Source: Candidatus Amesbacteria bacterium GW2011_GWC2_45_19 (GTDB lineage: Bacteria; Patescibacteriota; Microgenomatia; CAZETR01; Amesbacteraceae). From it: a stretch of DNA of 36,264 nt. Positions 30,925 to 36,264 of this stretch are shown one piece after another. The translations under genes were made by a program, and so were the position numbers. The stretch spans positions 1 through 36,264 of the forward strand of contig LCKS01000005.1 of NCBI GenBank assembly GCA_001001555.1, read 5' to 3'. How positions within the stretch are numbered: the first letter of the stretch is position 1; each line of letters begins with the position of its first letter. The notes below the pieces were generated by a model. The model was given only the letters and a program-made list of their open reading frames with translations, searched no databases and had not been told where the DNA came from.

Positions 30925-32111
30925 AATTTAGATATAAAGCCCGGGATGCCCGCGGACTAGAGGTCAAGGGGGTAGTGGACGCGCCGGATGCCAAGAACGC
31001 GGCGGGAATGGCGCGGGAGAAAAAATTGACAGTGATCTCCGTTTCTAAAGAACCAAAGGGGCTGAATTGGCCGGAATGGGGACGGGTTAATCCATCTGAA
31101 GTGACTAATTTTACCCGGCAGCTGGCGACGATGATCAATGCCGGATTGCCGATTACGGACGCGTTGAATTTGCTGCAGTTGCAATCCGGACCCCGCATGA
31201 GCGGGGCCGTAGGGCAAATCATGGCGGATGTGCAGTCCGGGGTGTCTTTGAGTGAGGCCATGAGTAAGCACCCGGCTTTGTTTTCCAAAGTGTACGTGGC
31301 GCTGGTGCGCGCCGGAGAAGCGGCGGGGGTAGTCGAAACAATTTTGATCAGGCTGGCGGATACTTTGGAAAAAGGGCGGGCGTTCCACGGCAAAGTGATT
31401 TCGGCCATGATTTACCCCATCATAATTCTGGTGGGGATGGCGGCGGTGATAATTTTGATGATGGTAGTAGTGGTTCCCAAACTGACTGAAGTGTATAAAC
31501 AGTTTGACGCTCAATTGCCGCTGGCGACCCGGATAGTGGTAGGGATGTCTGACGCGTTTATGAATTACTGGTGGCTGATAATGATTGGGGTGGTCGGGGG
31601 GGTCGGGGTGATCGGGAGATATATGAGGAGGCCGGCAGGGCGGAGATGGTGGGATTCTCTGGTGTATAAATTTCCGGTGACGGGAGCGCTGGCCCGGGAG
31701 ACGATGCTGACAGAATTAACCAGGACTTTGGCTCTCTTAGTTGGATCGGGAGTAGCTATCGTGGAGGCGATTAATATTGTAGCCGAGGCGGTGGGGAGCG
31801 TGGTGGTGGAGGCAGAAATGAAATTGATTGCCAAGCGGGTAGAGAAAGGCTTTTCTCTGGCGGTGAGCTTTGGGGAGTCGCCCAGCTTTCCGCCGATCGT
31901 GGGGCAAATGGTGGCCGTGGGAGAAGAGACGGGCAAACTGGACGATGTACTGGCCAAGCTGTCTGCCTTTTTTGAAGGCGAGAGCGAACAGAAAGTCAAA
32001 AACTTGACAACAGCCCTGGAACCCATCATACTCATAATTATGGCCCTGGGGGTAGGGTTTTTGATGTATGCGATTATTATGCCGATTTATGGAATTACTA
32101 ATAAGATATGA
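30921..32111 (+). CDS. pilC: Type IV pilus inner-membrane platform protein PilC
   Basis: A 396-residue PilC/GspF platform protein. It begins with the beta-rich 'Y-K-A-R-D-A-R-G-L-E-V-K-G' segment common to the family, then two T2SSF helical domains: the first starts 'F-T-R-Q-L-A-T-M-I-N-A-G-L-P' (about 67) and the second 'L-T-R-T-L-A-L-L-V-G-S-G-V-A-I-V-E-A' (about 268). Three transmembrane segments lie near 170-195, 210-232 and 370-392. The end 'P-I-Y-G-I-T-N-K-I' is the usual C-terminus. It forms the base of the pilus machine onto which PilB and PilT dock. It overlaps pilT and is 23 bases before the prepilin gene. Confidence 0.95.
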   Translation: MKFRYKARDARGLEVKGVVDAPDAKNAAGMAREKKLTVISVSKEPKGLNWPEWGRVNPSEVTNFTRQLATMINAGLPITDALNLLQLQSGPRMSGAVGQIMADVQSGVSLSEAMSKHPALFSKVYVALVRAGEAAGVVETILIRLADTLEKGRAFHGKVISAMIYPIIILVGMAAVIILMMVVVVPKLTEVYKQFDAQLPLATRIVVGMSDAFMNYWWLIMIGVVGGVGVIGRYMRRPAGRRWWDSLVYKFPVTGALARETMLTELTRTLALLVGSGVAIVEAINIVAEAVGSVVVEAEMKLIAKRVEKGFSLAVSFGESPSFPPIVGQMVAVGEETGKLDDVLAKLSAFFEGESEQKVKNLTTALEPIILIIMALGVGFLMYAIIMPIYGITNKI

Positions 32112-32134
32112 TTATGATGGGGGGTGACAGATAA

Positions 32135-32551
32135 GTGATAAAAAAGGGTTTTACATTAGTAGAATTGTTGGTGGTTATGGCGGTGATTGCGGTTTTGGCA
32201 GCCGGTTTAATTTTGGGGATAGACCCGGTACAAAAAATTAGGCAGGCTCAGGACGTGAGAGCAAAAGACGCTGTAGCTGCCATAGCCGGGGCGATGCGAG
32301 CATTTGCCGCTGGCAGCACTACGGGTGAATATCCGGCTAATTTAACGCAGCTACAAACGGAATACAAAGGAACTCCTCCGGCTTACTTAGCAATTACCTA
32401 CAGTACGACTGTTCCGAGAATTACGGCAGATATTCAGGCGATTAAGTACTGCTCAACTTGGAAAGGATGTACTTGGTTTTGGGACACTACCGTAGGCAAT
32501 GTGATATGTGTGAGCGGCGCCGGCACTTGCACCGCCGCGGCAAGTTTCTAA
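32135..32551 (+). CDS. Type IV prepilin (likely major pilin)
   Basis: A 138-residue prepilin with a very short leader M-I-K-K-G and the cleavage/methylation site G-F-T-L-V-E, where Glu5 of the mature protein is present, followed by a hydrophobic helix (about 6-30). The globular part has two Cys pairs near the end (Y-C-S-T-W-K-G-C-T and V-I-C-V-S-G-A-G-T-C-T), probably a disulphide-bonded D-region. The start is GTG at 32135, with a GGGGGG Shine-Dalgarno-like run about 9 bases upstream. It is the first pilin after pilC and the best candidate for the main fibre subunit, which is inference. Confidence 0.9.
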   Translation: MIKKGFTLVELLVVMAVIAVLAAGLILGIDPVQKIRQAQDVRAKDAVAAIAGAMRAFAAGSTTGEYPANLTQLQTEYKGTPPAYLAITYSTTVPRITADIQAIKYCSTWKGCTWFWDTTVGNVICVSGAGTCTAAASF

Positions 32552-32554
32552 CAA

Positions 32555-33262
32555 ATGGATTTGCTTGTGGGTTTGGGATTGGGGGCGGTGGCGGGGAGCG
32601 CGGCCAATGCGATTATTGACCGCCTTCCCCGGCGGGAGTTGTGGTTTGCTGGCCGGTCGCATTGCGATAAATGTGATCATGTGTTGGGGGTGTGGGATTT
32701 GATTCCGGTGTTTTCGTATGTAGTGCTTCAGGGAAAATGTCGCTACTGCCATCGCTCGATTGCTGTGAGAAACTTACTGGTGGAGTTAGTGATGGCCGGG
32801 AGTTTTGTTTACTTAAGTAACTTAGGTAACTTAAGTTACTTAGGTATCTTATGGATAACGTTAATCATCGCGGTCATGGACTGGGAGACGCAGCTGGTTT
32901 CTGATTGGTTGGTGTTGGTTTGGGGTGGGTTGGTGGTAGTGAGTAGTGGGATAGGGATGGGGAGTGTGTGGGGAGCGGCGGTGGCGGTCGGGGTGATCGG
33001 GGGGATGTGGATGTTAACCAGAAAAAGAGGCATGGGAGAGGGAGATATTGGCATTGCGGCGGTGGCGGGATGGTGGTTGGGATGGCCGGGAATTGCGGTC
33101 GGGTTGTGGGTGGCGTTTGTGGCTGGTGGGGTGATCGGGGGGATAAGGGTGATCAGGGGAATAAGTGGGATGAAATCAAAAATTGCCTTCGGGCCGTTTT
33201 TAATATTCGGAGCTTGGGTGGGATATGTGTGGGGTGAGAAGATAATGACTATGATTTTTTGA
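32555..33262 (+). CDS. pilD: Prepilin leader peptidase / N-methyltransferase PilD
   Basis: A 235-residue type IV prepilin peptidase that cuts prepilins after Gly and methylates the new N-terminus. The methylase-associated zinc site is present as 'H-C-D-K-C-D-H' and 'C-R-Y-C-H-R-S' (about 37-68). The two catalytic Asp are in 'A-V-M-D-W-E-T-Q-L-V-S-D-W' and 'G-E-G-D-I-G'. About seven or eight membrane helices follow. A 9-base minisatellite at 32810-32854 codes for residues 86-100 in one transmembrane region. The gene sits between prepilin genes and starts 3 bases after the prepilin stop. Confidence 0.94.
   Translation: MDLLVGLGLGAVAGSAANAIIDRLPRRELWFAGRSHCDKCDHVLGVWDLIPVFSYVVLQGKCRYCHRSIAVRNLLVELVMAGSFVYLSNLGNLSYLGILWITLIIAVMDWETQLVSDWLVLVWGGLVVVSSGIGMGSVWGAAVAVGVIGGMWMLTRKRGMGEGDIGIAAVAGWWLGWPGIAVGLWVAFVAGGVIGGIRVIRGISGMKSKIAFGPFLIFGAWVGYVWGEKIMTMIF
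32810..32854 (+). repeat. 9-base minisatellite (5 units) in pilD
   Basis: TACTTAAGT, AACTTAGGT, AACTTAAGT, TACTTAGGT and ATCTTATGG follow head to tail and are read in frame as Y-L-S, N-L-G, N-L-S, Y-L-G, I-L-W inside a membrane helix. Period 9 preserves the frame. Confidence 0.85.
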
Positions 33263-33278
33263 GACACCTCAATGTTTT

Positions 33279-33339
33279 TATACCTCTCCCCTGGCCCCTC
33301 TCCTGTTACAGGAGAGGGGAACGGAAGGGGTGAGGTATA
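33279..33339. repeat. Nested palindromic element (61 bp) between pilD and a pseudopilin gene
   Basis: Outer arms TATACCTC-T-CCCCT and AGGGG-T-GAGGTATA pair with a single T-T mismatch. The inner hairpin CCCCTCTCCTG / CAGGAGAGGGG (33295-33319, loop TTA) is perfect. The architecture matches 27633-27689. Its right end creates TATAAT (33336-33341), a possible -10 placed 6 bases before the GTG of the next gene. Confidence 0.85.
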
Positions 33340-33347
33340 ATCGAAGG

Positions 33348-33809
33348 GTGGATACTTTTTCTGTCCTGGCTTGGAGAAAGGGAGAGATAGGGTTTGTGCT
33401 GGGGGTGCTGGTGCTGATTTTGGGCGTCTCCGGCTTGCAATTACGGGTTGGGCAGATGAAAACCCGGGACGCGCAGAGAAAGGCTGACGTGGAATTAGTG
33501 GGGCGGGCGCTGACCGTCTATTTGGAAGATCATCAAATACTGCCGGCGGCGGCGGAGGGGCGGATTGCCGCTTGTGGATATCTAAGAAGCGAGGGATGTG
33601 AATGGGGGCGCGATGCGATCGCAGACGGTGAGGGTGTGGTATACCTGAAGAAATTGCCGATAGATCCCTTCGACTTCGCTCGGGGCTGGAAATATGTGTA
33701 CAGCACTAATAAGGAGCGGACGAAATACAAGATATGTGTTAATTTGGAATACAAAGCTGACAAGCAATTTAAAAATGATATACAATGTAATTGGTATGCG
33801 GGTAATTAA
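33348..33809 (+). CDS. Pseudopilin-like protein without a standard cleavage motif
   Basis: A 153-residue protein starting MDTFSVLAWRKGEIGFVLG from GTG 33348. A hydrophobic helix (about 11-33) follows a short basic leader, as in pilins, and the segment 'R-D-A-Q-R-K-A-D-V-E-L-V-G-R-A-L' is the amphipathic helix seen in CPR pilins. The usual F-T-L-x-E after the Gly is replaced by E-I-G-F or F-V-L-G, so peptidase processing is uncertain. 'L-P-I-D-P-F-D-F-A-R-G-W-K-Y-V-Y' carries a short palindromic repeat in the conserved D-P...Y-x-Y loop. Its end overlaps the next pilin gene by 14 bases. Confidence 0.75.
   Translation: MDTFSVLAWRKGEIGFVLGVLVLILGVSGLQLRVGQMKTRDAQRKADVELVGRALTVYLEDHQILPAAAEGRIAACGYLRSEGCEWGRDAIADGEGVVYLKKLPIDPFDFARGWKYVYSTNKERTKYKICVNLEYKADKQFKNDIQCNWYAGN
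33666..33685. repeat. Short palindromic repeat in frame in the pseudopilin gene
   Basis: CCCTTCGACTTCGCTCGGGG, same type as the copy in pilB (29612-29631), encodes P-F-D-F-A-R-G inside the D-P...Y loop of the pilin domain. Confidence 0.8.
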
Positions 33810-34158
33810 AAAGGGTTTTACATTAGTGGAGTTGCTGGTGGTAATGGCGGTAGTTGCGGTTTTGGCAGCGATGACATTGGGTCGCTCCGTGACCGGAAAC
33901 TTGGAAAAAGGCCGGGATGGACGGAGGCAGACTGATCTGGAGGCCATCAGATCGGCGCTGGAAATATATAGAAGTGATCTGGGGACGTATCCTGTAGGAA
34001 CGGGCAGTTTGTCCCCAACGTATATAACAACTGTGCCAACAGATCCGAAGACTAACGGGGGTTACGCATATACTCAAGGGGGAGCAGGCAAGACTTATAA
34101 CTTGTGCGCGACTCGGGAAATAACTACCCCTCTTGCGTACTGTGTGACCAATCCATGA
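33796..34158 (+). CDS. Type IV prepilin / pseudopilin
   Basis: A 120-residue prepilin with leader M-R-V-I-K-K-G and site G-F-T-L-V-E (Glu5 present) and a helix to about residue 30. The globular part has 'L-E-A-I-R-S-A-L-E-I-Y-R-S-D-L-G-T-Y-P' and 'V-P-T-D-P-K-T-N-G-G-Y-A-Y', the common D-P...Y-x-Y loop of GspG-like pilins, and two Cys near the end. The first 70 bases are about 85 percent identical to those of the prepilin gene at 32135, pointing to duplication or gene conversion. The ATG at 33796 lies inside the previous gene and the end overlaps the next by ATGA. Confidence 0.9.
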   Translation: MRVIKKGFTLVELLVVMAVVAVLAAMTLGRSVTGNLEKGRDGRRQTDLEAIRSALEIYRSDLGTYPVGTGSLSPTYITTVPTDPKTNGGYAYTQGGAGKTYNLCATREITTPLAYCVTNP

Positions 34159-34607
34159 GAAGGGCATTTACAATAGTAGAATTGCTGGTGGTCATGGCTT
34201 TGGTTGCGCTGATGGCCGGATCGGGGGCGGCTATCTCTCTTTCGGCCGGACGGAAGAAAGCGGTAGACAGAGCGGCGGAAGATTTGGCTACGGCCATGCG
34301 CCAGGCGCGGGATTTTGCCCAGGCGGGGAAAAAGGATCTATCGTGCGGCCAATCTTTGGACGGCTGGCAGGTGATAGTGGAAACAACCAGATATACCGTG
34401 CAGGGTAAATGCGGCAGTCCTTTTGGGGTGCGACAAATTAATTTTTTGGGTGGGGTGACAGCGACTAATGGTACGGGGACGATACTATTCAAACCATTAT
34501 CTTTGGGGACGGATTTGACCTCTAGCCGGATAATCACTTTGTCCGTGAGCGGGTTTACGCAGAAGGTATCGATTACTAATCAGGGGGAAGTGAAAGTGGG
34601 ACCATGA
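34155..34607 (+). CDS. Pseudopilin, GspH/FimT-like
   Basis: A 150-residue minor pilin. The leader M-R-R-A is followed by F-T-I-V-E-L-L-V-V, so the peptidase site has Ala instead of Gly before Phe, which is tolerated in some minor pilins. After the helix comes 'A-E-D-L-A-T-A-M-R-Q-A-R-D-F-A-Q', the helix typical of GspH/FimT proteins, and a beta-rich globular domain with two Cys. GspH-type subunits are part of the tip complex that starts pilus assembly. It overlaps its neighbours on both sides by ATGA, so it is tightly coupled. Confidence 0.85.
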   Translation: MRRAFTIVELLVVMALVALMAGSGAAISLSAGRKKAVDRAAEDLATAMRQARDFAQAGKKDLSCGQSLDGWQVIVETTRYTVQGKCGSPFGVRQINFLGGVTATNGTGTILFKPLSLGTDLTSSRIITLSVSGFTQKVSITNQGEVKVGP

Positions 34608-34987
34608 AGAGGGGGCAGATGCTTTTGGAAGTAGTGTTGGCATTGGCGATAGTGACGATAGTCATGGTGGCTCTGGTGCAGCTGTCTACGCGGTCTATTA
34701 AAAATTCAGACTTTTCCCGTTATCAGGCGGAAGCCACTTCTTATGCCAGTCAAGCCATGGAATGGATCAGGGCCGATAGAAATACTAAAGGATGGGAAGA
34801 GTGGTGGAATAATCATCCATGTGGGCCGGTTTGCGATGTTATTATTGGAAATAGGTACACAGTGCATGCGGGTTTTACTCCGACACCCGGGTCACCGCAG
34901 AGAATAGCGATATTAGTTACGGTTACTTGGGCCCAAGGCGGTAAAAGCTTCTCTGCCAAACAAGATGCGATATTTACGCAGTACTAG
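34604..34987 (+). CDS. Minor pilin, PilV/GspI-like
   Basis: A 127-residue minor pilin. The N-terminus M-K-R-G-Q-M-L-L-E-V-V-L-A-L-A has Gly then a hydrophobic helix with Glu in position 5 of the mature chain (Q-M-L-L-E), like PilV/GspI. The following 'A-T-S-Y-A-S-Q-A-M-E-W-I-R' is the conserved helix of that group. One Cys pair (C-G-P-V-C) follows. It is expected in the initiation tip complex with the GspH- and GspJ-like subunits. The start overlaps the gene before by ATGA and the end overlaps the next by 23 bases. Confidence 0.83.
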   Translation: MKRGQMLLEVVLALAIVTIVMVALVQLSTRSIKNSDFSRYQAEATSYASQAMEWIRADRNTKGWEEWWNNHPCGPVCDVIIGNRYTVHAGFTPTPGSPQRIAILVTVTWAQGGKSFSAKQDAIFTQY

Positions 34988-35459
34988 AGGGTTTACACTA
35001 GTCGAAGTTTTGATAGCGGTAGCGGTATTTGCCGTGCTGGGGACGATGACGACGGTGATAATGGTGGGGGTTTTGCAGGGAGCTAAGAAAGCGGCGGCGG
35101 TGGCTTTGGTTAAAAACGAAGGGGGCCGGGTCATAAACATCATGACTCAGATGCTGAAATTTTCCACCAGCGTTACAGCTTGCGGAGGGAACTCGGTGAC
35201 ATTTCAGCCGCGGGCTGACGCCAGCAATCCGGCTGTCTTTGCCTGCGTAAATGACGGAGGAGGAAAGTATCACATAGCTTCTAATAGCGCCAGTCTGACG
35301 AGCGATAGGGTAGAAATGACGAGCTGTATTATCAGTTGCGACGCTCCGGTTAAACAAGTTAATGTGAATTTTACTGTCCAGATGAAAGGAACGGCGTTTG
35401 TTTCGGAAAAGGCCACGACTCAATTTCAAACACAGATAGGGTTGCGAAACCGGGAGTAA
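34965..35459 (+). CDS. Minor pilin, PilW/GspJ-like
   Basis: A 164-residue minor pilin. The leader M-R-Y-L-R-S-T-R-G is followed by the standard F-T-L-V-E-V-L-I-A-V and a helix of about 22 residues. The globular part is beta-rich with four Cys (T-A-C-G-G, F-A-C-V, S-C-I-I-S-C). Length, order in the operon and the internal 'G-G-R-V-I-N-I-M-T-Q-M-L' helix fit the PilW/GspJ group. It begins inside the PilV-like gene and its TAA overlaps the following ATG (TAATG), so translation is probably coupled. Confidence 0.83.
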   Translation: MRYLRSTRGFTLVEVLIAVAVFAVLGTMTTVIMVGVLQGAKKAAAVALVKNEGGRVINIMTQMLKFSTSVTACGGNSVTFQPRADASNPAVFACVNDGGGKYHIASNSASLTSDRVEMTSCIISCDAPVKQVNVNFTVQMKGTAFVSEKATTQFQTQIGLRNRE

Positions 35460-36154
35460 TGTGTCTTAATATAGTTAACATGCGAAGAGGACAAGCTTTG
35501 ATAGCCGTGCTGTTGATTTTGGGAGTGGTTGTGACGGTGTCGTTATCGATTGCTTCCAGATCAATAACGGAAGTGAGTGTGTCTACAGCCCAAGAAGAAG
35601 CGGCCCGGGCCTTGGCGGCGGCGGAGGCGGGAGTGGAAGCTAAGTTGTCCGGTTCGGCCTTGCCTGACGCGGGGAATGTGGGAACTTCTACTTATACTGT
35701 AACGTTAGCAGATTTCGGAACAGTGAATACTCCGTTGGCTCTGGTTCAGCGGCTGACGTCCGGCGAATCGGTGACTGTAAATTTGGCTGGATACACGGCG
35801 GGCAGCATTGGAGTGTGTTGGAGTGGGGTAGGGAGTCTGGAGACGGCCTTTTATTATGGGTCTCCAGTAGTAGGAGTGGAGAGAAATTATTATTCCCAGG
35901 ACGGAAATTGTCGCGATGTGCCTTTGACAGCGGGGTCGCCGAAGCAGTCTATAAGGCTAAAATTGTTGGAAAATGGCATCGCGGCAGATCAATTGACGGT
36001 TGTACCTGTGACCAGTCTTCCTAAACAGGGCGATGTGATTACAGCCGTGGGACGGGCGGGAGAGTCGGTGCGCAAGGTAAAGGTTGATAAGCAGGACGAT
36101 AGACCGGATATATTCGAAGCGGCTCTGTTTTCCGGGACAAGTTTGACCAAGTAG
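35459..36154 (+). CDS. PilX/GspK-like minor pilin
   Basis: A 231-residue protein. After an optional seven-residue start (ATG 35459 by the TAATG overlap, or ATG 35480) comes M-R-R-G-Q-A-L-I-A-V-L-L-I-L-G-V-V-V-T-V, then 'A-A-R-A-L-A-A-A-E-A-G-V-E-A', the Ala/Glu helix typical of PilX/GspK proteins, in which the usual Glu5 is absent. The globular part is beta-rich with two Cys. GspK-type subunits cap the tip of the pilus. It closes the pilus operon; no terminator is visible in the 7 bases before the convergent gene. Confidence 0.8.
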   Translation: MCLNIVNMRRGQALIAVLLILGVVVTVSLSIASRSITEVSVSTAQEEAARALAAAEAGVEAKLSGSALPDAGNVGTSTYTVTLADFGTVNTPLALVQRLTSGESVTVNLAGYTAGSIGVCWSGVGSLETAFYYGSPVVGVERNYYSQDGNCRDVPLTAGSPKQSIRLKLLENGIAADQLTVVPVTSLPKQGDVITAVGRAGESVRKVKVDKQDDRPDIFEAALFSGTSLTK

Positions 36155-36161
36155 GATACTT

Positions 36162-36264
36162 CTAAGGAGCCAGTTCCTGGCTGTAGCGGTTTTGTTCCCA
36201 CAGGCCGGCGGGCAGGGCGGAAATATATTCCGGGCTGAAGACAAACTTTTCCGCCGGAATGGAG
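36162..36264 (-). CDS. C-terminal fragment of an unknown protein (runs off the window)
   Basis: The minus strand has an open frame from the window edge to a TAG at 36162-36164, giving 33 residues that end 'Y-I-S-A-L-P-A-G-L-W-E-Q-N-R-Y-S-Q-E-L-A-P'. The composition is that of a real protein and the frame has no overlap with the pilin gene, which ends 7 bases away. The rest lies outside the window and no family can be named. Confidence 0.5.
   Translation of the reverse strand, partial: SIPAEKFVFSPEYISALPAGLWEQNRYSQELAP

Overview
The window looks like a piece of the chromosome of a Candidate Phyla Radiation (Patescibacteria) bacterium, most like the Microgenomates group. This is inference from gene content and style, not a database match. 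The signs are very tight packing with many start/stop overlaps, short or stripped-down housekeeping proteins (a YebC without its middle domain, a delta-prime-like protein without a Walker A motif), a K+-independent-type proton pyrophosphatase, a R32-type EF-P, a complete type IV pilus locus, and many short palindromic repeats, some inside genes. TGA is used as a normal stop (dksA-like, gyrA, efp-side genes), so this is not one of the CPR groups that read UGA as glycine.

Layout. 1-1134 (minus): edge of a possible HicA-like gene behind a dyad operator, a DUF5666-like secreted protein and a membrane-anchored Ig-like protein. 1180-2864 (plus): a metallo-beta-lactamase-fold remnant overlapping dnaB, followed by a cluster of hairpins. 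3126-4345: two unknown genes around a tRNA-Leu(CAA) with its terminator. 4483-8716: efp, two membrane proteins, a DksA/TraR zinc-finger protein, an RluA-type pseudouridine synthase and a KefB-type antiporter. 8754-13318: an FAD oxidoreductase, a DUF1003 membrane protein, a LytR_C envelope protein, a TPR protein, mini-YebC, a polytopic membrane protein and a 33-residue ORF. 13537-14694: a strong promoter and structured leader in front of a Xer-type tyrosine recombinase. 14738-18478: an accessory-looking cluster with a ribbon-helix-helix/Nudix fusion regulator and its own operator, two ATP-grasp ligases, a SpeD-like protein and a papain/C39-like peptidase. 18627-28140 (minus): GNAT acetyltransferase, gyrA, a YerC/TrpR-like regulator with a dyad operator, a small Cys-containing protein, hppA, a YjjX-type NTPase, gyrB and a delta-prime-like clamp-loader gene. 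28157-36154 (plus): pilB, pilT, pilC, prepilin, pilD and a run of pseudopilins, almost all coupled by overlaps. The last 100 bases hold the C-terminus of an unknown minus-strand gene.

How the parts work together. The pilus locus is self-contained: extension motor, retraction motor, platform, prepilin peptidase, and major and minor pilins. gyrA, gyrB, dnaB, the delta-prime-like gene and xer form a replication and segregation set. The pyrophosphatase and the antiporter handle membrane energetics and ion balance.

The most interesting signals are: (1) the RHH-Nudix fusion with a degenerate Nudix box and a perfect dyad over its own promoter, next to paired ATP-grasp ligases, a SpeD homologue and a Cys peptidase, which could be a regulated small-molecule or peptide-conjugation system; (2) repeated consensus promoters placed so that transcription would begin at or within a few bases of the start codon, suggesting widespread leaderless mRNAs; (3) a xer leader with mutually exclusive hairpins; (4) several palindromic and tandem repeat types sitting in frame inside essential-looking genes.
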